Part shown: positions 26,279 through 30,282 of the stretch, one piece after another
Numbering within the stretch: position 1 is the first letter of the stretch
Layout of the letters: every line of letters begins with the position of its first letter
IMG/VR virus record: IMGVR_UViG_3300032265_000467
Span: 1-30,282 of that record
Direction: 5' to 3' (one strand)
DNA: 30,282 bases
DNA from: a virus
Made by a program: the position numbers and the translations under genes
The notes under the pieces: model-generated
What the model saw: the letters and a program-made list of their open reading frames with translations, nothing else
What the model was told of the DNA's origin: nothing
The model's database searches: none

Positions 26279-26724
26279 TGTTAGTTAATGGAAAACCAAT
26301 TGATCCTAAAAAAATGGGTCATGCTTTTACCTATACCAGTAAACAACTTACTGATAAGTTTTATCACCTAGATAGAATCATGTTTTCAATGAGTCCATTC
26401 TTAACAGATGATGAAGCCTGGTTAATACTTACTGAAGCAGAAAAACGTGCACAGTCCAAGTTAGAAGGCAATTGGACAGCAGGTGACTGTATTCAGTTCT
26501 GTAAGGATCTACTAGGCGATGCTCGTTGGCAAGCCCTGGAAATGGCCTGGGAAATAAACTCACAAAACGCAGTTACACAGTTATTCAAACCAGAAGAACT
26601 AAGAGATTGTTGGGTTCACAAGTTGTCAATGACTGAAGGCACACCTGAACAGGTCCAAGCCAATCCAGAAGACTATATACTAATACAGACCACTAAAGAA
26701 AAAGGTAGACAGATTATTGTCTGA
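26278..26724 (+). CDS. Hypothetical protein, last gene of accessory operon
   Basis: 148 aa, mixed helix with many Trp (DDEAWLILTEAEKRAQSKLE, DARWQALEMAWEIN) and two isolated Cys. No family recognised. The start overlaps the Dps-like stop (TAATG), and a terminator follows 52 bases after its stop, so it closes the operon that began at 23759. Confidence 0.58.
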   Translation: MLVNGKPIDPKKMGHAFTYTSKQLTDKFYHLDRIMFSMSPFLTDDEAWLILTEAEKRAQSKLEGNWTAGDCIQFCKDLLGDARWQALEMAWEINSQNAVTQLFKPEELRDCWVHKLSMTEGTPEQVQANPEDYILIQTTKEKGRQIIV

Positions 26725-26775
26725 TCACAAAAACTACGATCTTGCGGCAAGGCAATTTCTCCTCAGAGTTTTTGG

Positions 26776-26806
26776 ATAGGATTCATTCGTTGGATCCTAT
26801 TTTTTT
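26776..26806 (+). terminator. Strong rho-independent terminator of accessory operon
   Basis: ATAGGATTCA (26776-26785) pairs with TGGATCCTAT (26791-26800) around TTCGT, with one wobble, followed by six T. Confidence 0.88.
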
Positions 26807-26847
26807 GGTTTGGACTAATGTTGTAATTTAACCACAGACCTAATTTC

Positions 26848-26863
26848 TATAATCAAGTATAAT
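26848..26863 (+). promoter_or_regulatory. Tandem TATAAT -10 boxes
   Basis: Two exact TATAAT hexamers ten bases apart (26848-26853 and 26858-26863), in an A/T-rich stretch between the terminator and the gene at 26897. No convincing -35 is found at the right spacing, so activity may depend on an activator or a phage factor. Confidence 0.4.
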
Positions 26864-26896
26864 AAACACATAAACAACGCAAACGGAGAACGCAGA

Positions 26897-27091
26897 ATGA
26901 CAATTATAGATAAAATGACATTAGATGAATGTCTTTGGGCTCGTGCCAAAGAAGAAATAATTTTAGATAAAATGTTAATTCAAACACCTAAGGTATCTAT
27001 GAATAATCTTTTAGAACAAGAACGCAAGTTAGAAAGTTTAGATTATTGGATTGAAAGAAAAAGAATTGTTGAGGCCGCAGAATGTTCCTAA
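26897..27091 (+). CDS. Small hypothetical protein
   Basis: 64 aa, acidic/basic helical protein (MNNLLEQERKLESLDYWIER) of unknown function. The start is supported by AACGGAG 9 bases upstream and by the -10 boxes before it. It overlaps the next gene by ten bases. Confidence 0.55.
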   Translation: MTIIDKMTLDECLWARAKEEIILDKMLIQTPKVSMNNLLEQERKLESLDYWIERKRIVEAAECS

Positions 27092-27363
27092 CCCTAGAAC
27101 AAACAGATACCTTAACTTTAGAACAATGCGAACAAGCATTGAAGATCCTAACCAAAACCTATAGGTTAGATCGACCCCTACAAGAATATATGACCCCAGA
27201 ACTATGGGATAATTTGGACAGCATAGTTGATACACTACTATATCTAGAAGATCGAATTCGATATATCCGTATGCGTGATCAATTGAATGCCAACAATCCC
27301 AAATTAAAAAATCTAGATACAGAATATAATCCAGAAATGGATGATCCCCTAATAGCGATCTAA
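27082..27363 (+). CDS. Small hypothetical protein
   Basis: 93 aa, Leu-rich helical repeats (FLTLEQTDTLTLEQCEQALK), helices separated by a DRPLQEYMTPELWDN turn, acidic C terminus. No known motif. Together with the preceding gene it forms a two-gene unit between the accessory operon terminator and the structured region before terminase. An early regulatory role is possible but unsupported by sequence. Confidence 0.55.
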   Translation: MFLTLEQTDTLTLEQCEQALKILTKTYRLDRPLQEYMTPELWDNLDSIVDTLLYLEDRIRYIRMRDQLNANNPKLKNLDTEYNPEMDDPLIAI

Positions 27364-27366
27364 GTA

Positions 27367-27429
27367 TTCATGTGGACCAGGGTTCTCCAACCCAATGAAC
27401 ACTCCGGAGGTAGTGTGGTCAAAACCTCC
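27367..27429 (+). other. Structured element with competing stems
   Basis: GGGTT (27380-27384) pairs with AACCC (27389-27393), inside TTCAT (27367-27371) with ATGAA (27395-27399). ACACT (27399-27403) pairs with AGTGT (27412-27416). GACCA (27375-27379) can pair with TGGTC (27416-27420), and GGAGGT (27406-27411) with ACCTCC (27424-27429). Not all can form together, so the element could switch or form a pseudoknot. It has no T-run. Function unknown; a regulatory 3' element, a small RNA or part of a packaging site are options. Confidence 0.45.
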
Positions 27430-27436
27430 AAACTGA

Positions 27437-27464
27437 TTGACCTAGATCTTAGAGACTGTATAAT
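27437..27464 (+). promoter_or_regulatory. Near-consensus sigma70 promoter
   Basis: TTGACC (27437-27442), 16-base spacer, exact TATAAT (27459-27464). This is the best promoter in the window. Expected start is near 27471, only about 57 bases before an intrinsic terminator. Confidence 0.78.
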
Positions 27465-27470
27465 AAACAA

Positions 27471-27555
27471 GTAGGACGGGTGTTCTACATACTGGTATAA
27501 ATCCTAGTCTCCTAGGCTAGTGTTTAGAAAGGGTTATAGAGATATAACCTTTTCT
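27471..27555 (+). ncRNA. Candidate small RNA (about 85 nt) upstream of terminase
   Basis: Between promoter and terminator the sequence folds into GTAGGAC/GTTCTAC (27471-27488, loop GGGT) and a second stem ACTGG/CTAGT (27491-27495 with 27517-27521) holding CCTAG-TCTC-CTAGG (27503-27516). The terminator hairpin is the third stem. No start codon with a good frame is present, so a noncoding RNA or a leader/attenuator of the terminase operon is likely. The rest of the gap, 27556-27669, shows no clear gene. Confidence 0.55.
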
Positions 27556-27557
27556 TT
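27528..27557 (+). terminator. Intrinsic terminator ending the small RNA
   Basis: AAAGGGTTATA (27528-27538) pairs with TATAACCTTTT (27543-27553) around a GAGA tetraloop, 11 pairs, followed by CTTTT. It lies downstream of the strong promoter and upstream of the terminase genes, so it must be passed, or another promoter used, to express terminase. Confidence 0.82.
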
Positions 27558-27669
27558 TATCTAAATATTCAGCAGAGGCGTTAACGAGTCCAGAGAGGAT
27601 GCCAGTGACAAGATTTTACTCGTTTCTCCACTAATAAGCCCAATCTCTCCTCTGCCCTGTAAATACAGG

Positions 27670-28002
27670 ATGGAACTTGAAAAACAATCAAGTGGACATG
27701 GTGGACTACGTGAAAATTCAGGTAGAAAATTAGGTTCCACACAAAAATTATCAGCCAAAGAAATACTAGCCGCTATCACGCAGGCTAATAATGGAATACC
27801 TTATGAAGTTGCCTTGGCCAATGATTTTATAGCGGCCCGCTATGGTGATGATAAACATCTAGTGGCCAAGTATCATCAATTAATCCTATCTAAGGTCATT
27901 GCCGACAAGGTTGATATTACCTCAAATGGTCAAAGTATCGCACCTACACTACAGTTCGGCCGCAGTGAACTACCTGATTATATAGATGTCAAACCAACAT
28001 AA
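27670..28002 (+). CDS. Terminase small subunit candidate
   Basis: 110 aa. The N terminus carries HGGLRENSGRKLGS (residues 10-23), the pattern GGxRxNxGRxxGS typical of phage small terminases and other packaging/DNA-binding proteins. A helical region (EILAAITQANNGIPYEVALA) and a basic/acidic tail follow. It overlaps the large terminase gene, the usual arrangement. The protein recognises the packaging site and loads the large subunit. No ribosome site; TAAATAC ends three bases before the ATG inside a short palindrome (CTGTAAATACAG), so a leaderless start is possible. Confidence 0.62.
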   Translation: MELEKQSSGHGGLRENSGRKLGSTQKLSAKEILAAITQANNGIPYEVALANDFIAARYGDDKHLVAKYHQLILSKVIADKVDITSNGQSIAPTLQFGRSELPDYIDVKPT

Positions 28003-29428
28003 TATTACGCTGTATGGAGCACAGGATGAAGTATGGGATGCGTTCTTAAGTGAACGGAATGTCTGCGCTGTGGTTCCTGTTGGTTCAGGGAAGAGTTTTC
28101 TAGCAAGTTTGTTCTTACCCATAGCGGCGACTACTCCTAGTATACACAAGGGCAAAGACATACTTTATGTTGCTCCTACAGCACCCATGATATCGAGAAT
28201 CATATGGAAAGATCTAAAACAACGCTGTATGACCATGTGGGGATTACAAGATGAAAGAGATATTAATAATTCTAGCAAGACTATTACCTTTCCCAACGGT
28301 ATTAGAATATTTTGTCTCTCTGCTGAAACCGGCCTCAAAGGTATCAACGCAGGCGTTATTGTCTGTGACGAAGCCGCAGAGTTCTCAGACGAAAGTCTAC
28401 AAGAACTATCTAATCGTATTAGACCTAGCCCAGGACAGATTAATAGTCAAGGACGTATTATCCTTATCTCAACTCCCGAAGGTAAAAATAGCTTTTGGGA
28501 TTGGTTTCAACATGCTACGAACCATCCAGAATCATGGATTGTTCTACATAAGACTTGGGAACAGATGCGAGTCCAACCTCGAGCCTGGATTGAAGAACAA
28601 CGCTATCTACTCAGTCCACTAAAGTTTCAAAAGGATCTAATGTGTGATTGGGGAAGTGTTCAAGATCAATTCTTCTATACCTGGAAGAGAACCATGGCTA
28701 CCTATGAGCCAATTCAAGATCGTGGCACTGAACTATATAGTTTCCATGACTTTAATAAGAAACGCATGACAGCCATCGTAGTTCAAGTTACTGGAGGTAT
28801 ACGTAATCCTAAAGGTCGAATAGAAATTCTAAAGACCTATGCTATTCCTGATTGTGGAACAGAAGGTATCGCACAGGCCATACGTGCTGATTTCCCTCAA
28901 AGAACCATACAGGCCATAATGGATCGTTCAGGATCACATGTTAATAGAGATACCACCTCAGTGTTTGGTATTACTGATCAAACTATTCTAGAAAGTTATG
29001 GATTTAGAATTATCAACACGGCCAAGGCCAACCCCTTGATTGCTGATACAGACAACAGTTCAAATGCCTTTATTCAAAATAATAGATTGGTGGTGCCCCA
29101 TACTGAAACTTTATTATTAGATAGTCTTGAAACATTTCATTATCTAGATGGTTCACGTAAAGAATTGGTCAAATATAAAGAAGCCAAATACATGCACATA
29201 GACGGTCTAGGTGACTGCCTGCGCTATGGCATACACTATCTATACCCTATGACACATGCGACCAGTTCCTTGCCTGAATATCTAGATGGAGATAATGGTT
29301 TCTATCAAGAACCGGGCAGTAATTATATGAAAGATCCTGCTATTATTAACACCAGGGATGGTGTGCCCACAGTAGAATCATTGTTAAGAAGAACACAAAA
29401 AGAATTTGAGGAAGAATATTGGCAGTAA
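27986..29428 (+). CDS. terL: Terminase large subunit
   Basis: 480 aa. Walker A is PVGSGKS (residues 31-37), Walker B is GVIVCDE (123-129), and the coupling C-motif is IILISTPEG (158-166); together they form the ATPase that drives DNA packaging. The RNase H-like nuclease half has candidate acidic residues D255 (SFHDFN), D313 (AIMDRSGS) and D410 (DGLGDCLRYG), which cut concatemeric DNA. Length and domain order are normal for the family. The start lies inside the end of the preceding gene. The motor docks on the portal, encoded 75 bases downstream. Confidence 0.95.
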   Translation: MSNQHNITLYGAQDEVWDAFLSERNVCAVVPVGSGKSFLASLFLPIAATTPSIHKGKDILYVAPTAPMISRIIWKDLKQRCMTMWGLQDERDINNSSKTITFPNGIRIFCLSAETGLKGINAGVIVCDEAAEFSDESLQELSNRIRPSPGQINSQGRIILISTPEGKNSFWDWFQHATNHPESWIVLHKTWEQMRVQPRAWIEEQRYLLSPLKFQKDLMCDWGSVQDQFFYTWKRTMATYEPIQDRGTELYSFHDFNKKRMTAIVVQVTGGIRNPKGRIEILKTYAIPDCGTEGIAQAIRADFPQRTIQAIMDRSGSHVNRDTTSVFGITDQTILESYGFRIINTAKANPLIADTDNSSNAFIQNNRLVVPHTETLLLDSLETFHYLDGSRKELVKYKEAKYMHIDGLGDCLRYGIHYLYPMTHATSSLPEYLDGDNGFYQEPGSNYMKDPAIINTRDGVPTVESLLRRTQKEFEEEYWQ

Positions 29429-29439
29429 AAGGCCTAATA

Positions 29440-29470
29440 TTACCATTATGTTAAAAACCTCTATAAATAC
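29440..29470 (+). promoter_or_regulatory. Possible promoter for portal/head genes
   Basis: TATAAATAC (29462-29470) with a possible -35 TTACCA (29440-29445) 16 bases upstream. The same TATAAATA word precedes candidate ncRNA 2 and the gene at 24087. The head gene block (portal, scaffold, capsid) would follow. Confidence 0.45.
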
Positions 29471-29503
29471 CTCTGATATCAACTATTCCAGGAATACTAA
29501 CTT

Positions 29504-30282
29504 ATGAGTTTAACGGTAAGAGATTTACTGGCTCCTTCCAATCTAATGCGAACTATTTCGCCACAGATGGAAGCATACAGAGCCGCTTATGAAGGTGGAC
29601 AGGGGTTTAAGAACTCTGTCCTTATTAAGAAGCCCTCTGAAGATGCCGCACTCTTTCGCGACAAATTACTCAATGTGGCCGCAATGCCTATCTGTAAGGC
29701 CATTGTAGAAGAAATCACTGATGTGGTCTATGAAAGTGAACCTATTCGTCATCCTGCTTTCTTAACTAAAAATAATGCTGATGCTGGTATTCCAGATTGG
29801 TATAAGAGTTTTGAAAATGATGCTGACTTCAATGGCAATGATTTTACAGCAGTCATGGAACAGGTGGCCTTAATGGCGGGCATTGAAGGCTGGGCATGGG
29901 TTTGGGTAGATCTACCTGAAGTTGCTCGTCCAGGCAATCGTCCTTATATTTCAGCCTGTTCAGCAGAGCATGTGATTGATTGGATAGTGTTTACAGAATG
30001 TGGTCGTGATTATCTACAGTTCCTTAAGGTTGTTGAATACCAAGACGCTAAGGAAACTGTGATCAAACTATGGTATGCTGGTGATGCCCTAAATCCAACC
30101 TACTGTGAAAAATATATTGTCACAGAAGATCATTTCAAGGCCATGGATGAACCCATTGACCCAATTGAAACCTATACCCTAGGCCCAGGACTACCTATTC
30201 CTGTTATTCAGGTTATCGCTCGTCCTGATCAACGTAGACGTGACCTAGGAGTCAGTGACCTAACTGAAGCCGCTGATGTTCA
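29504..30282 (+). CDS. Phage portal protein, N-terminal part
   Basis: Starts MSLTVRDLLAPSNLMRTISP and continues QMEAYRAAYEGGQGFKN, then PSEDAALFRDKLLNVAAMPI and an IVEEITDVVYESEP segment. This order (a Tyr/Gly patch, a loop with Pro-Ser-Glu-Asp, helices leading to I-V-x-x-I-x-x-x-V-Y/F) is typical of phage portals of the DUF4055-like kind. The frame is open to the window edge and continues at base 2 after collapsing the 24-base overlap, giving 502 aa. AGGA 10 bases before the ATG. It follows the large terminase, as expected for the packaging module. Confidence 0.88.
   Translation, partial: MSLTVRDLLAPSNLMRTISPQMEAYRAAYEGGQGFKNSVLIKKPSEDAALFRDKLLNVAAMPICKAIVEEITDVVYESEPIRHPAFLTKNNADAGIPDWYKSFENDADFNGNDFTAVMEQVALMAGIEGWAWVWVDLPEVARPGNRPYISACSAEHVIDWIVFTECGRDYLQFLKVVEYQDAKETVIKLWYAGDALNPTYCEKYIVTEDHFKAMDEPIDPIETYTLGPGLPIPVIQVIARPDQRRRDLGVSDLTEAADV

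Noticed and set aside
27379-27420. Glutamine (glnA) riboswitch-like reading
   Set aside because: A GGAGGTAG stretch recalls the motif, but the outer GTTCA/GGAAC pairing and the downstream conserved bases are missing.

Overview
The window looks like one complete, circularly closed genome of a tailed phage with a long non-contractile tail (siphovirus type). The first 24 bases repeat exactly as the last 24, and the portal gene runs off the right edge and continues in frame at the left edge, giving a unique length of about 30,258 bp. Base composition is low in G+C (roughly 40% by eye), and every gene lies on the + strand. The host cannot be named. Collagen-like fibres, a lectin-like fibre protein, a Dps-like ferritin and a TylF-type methyltransferase are cargo commonly met in uncultured aquatic phages.

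Layout, reading the circle from the packaging genes: 27670-29428 small-terminase candidate and large terminase; 29504-30282 joined to 1-754 portal; 838-2634 scaffold-like protein and major capsid protein; 2687-4156 candidate head-tail connectors and tail tube; 4240-5254 tail chaperones with a probable -1 programmed frameshift and a tail-completion candidate; 5254-7815 tape measure; 7815-12082 tail-tip proteins with a GNAT acetyltransferase in between and a J-like central hub; 12094-21852 a 10 kb fibre/adhesin block (Asp-box protein, giant Ig-like repeat protein, small unknown, two collagen-like fibres, LamG-like protein); 21852-23045 holin-like protein, methyltransferase and zinc-ribbon protein.

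The stretch 23046-23758 has no gene but is densely structured: promoter-like elements, three poly-T hairpins, a 20-bp interrupted inverted repeat and an 11-base match to the conserved 3' P7 (S) element of group I introns. I read it as two candidate noncoding RNA units. An accessory operon follows (23759-26724): two HNH-like proteins, several small unknowns, a 47-codon gene and the Dps-like protein. Two more small unknown genes (26897-27363) and a second gene-free structured stretch (27364-27669) precede the terminase genes. That stretch holds a near-consensus sigma70 promoter firing into an ~85-nt RNA that ends at an intrinsic terminator.

No integrase, repressor, DNA polymerase, primase, helicase or recognisable endolysin is visible. 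The phage therefore seems to rely on host replication, or its replication and lysis functions lie among the unrecognised small genes. The strongest leads for something new are the structured RNA regions (23046-23758 and 27364-27560), the unusual receptor-binding block, and a TATAAATA motif set close to several start codons.
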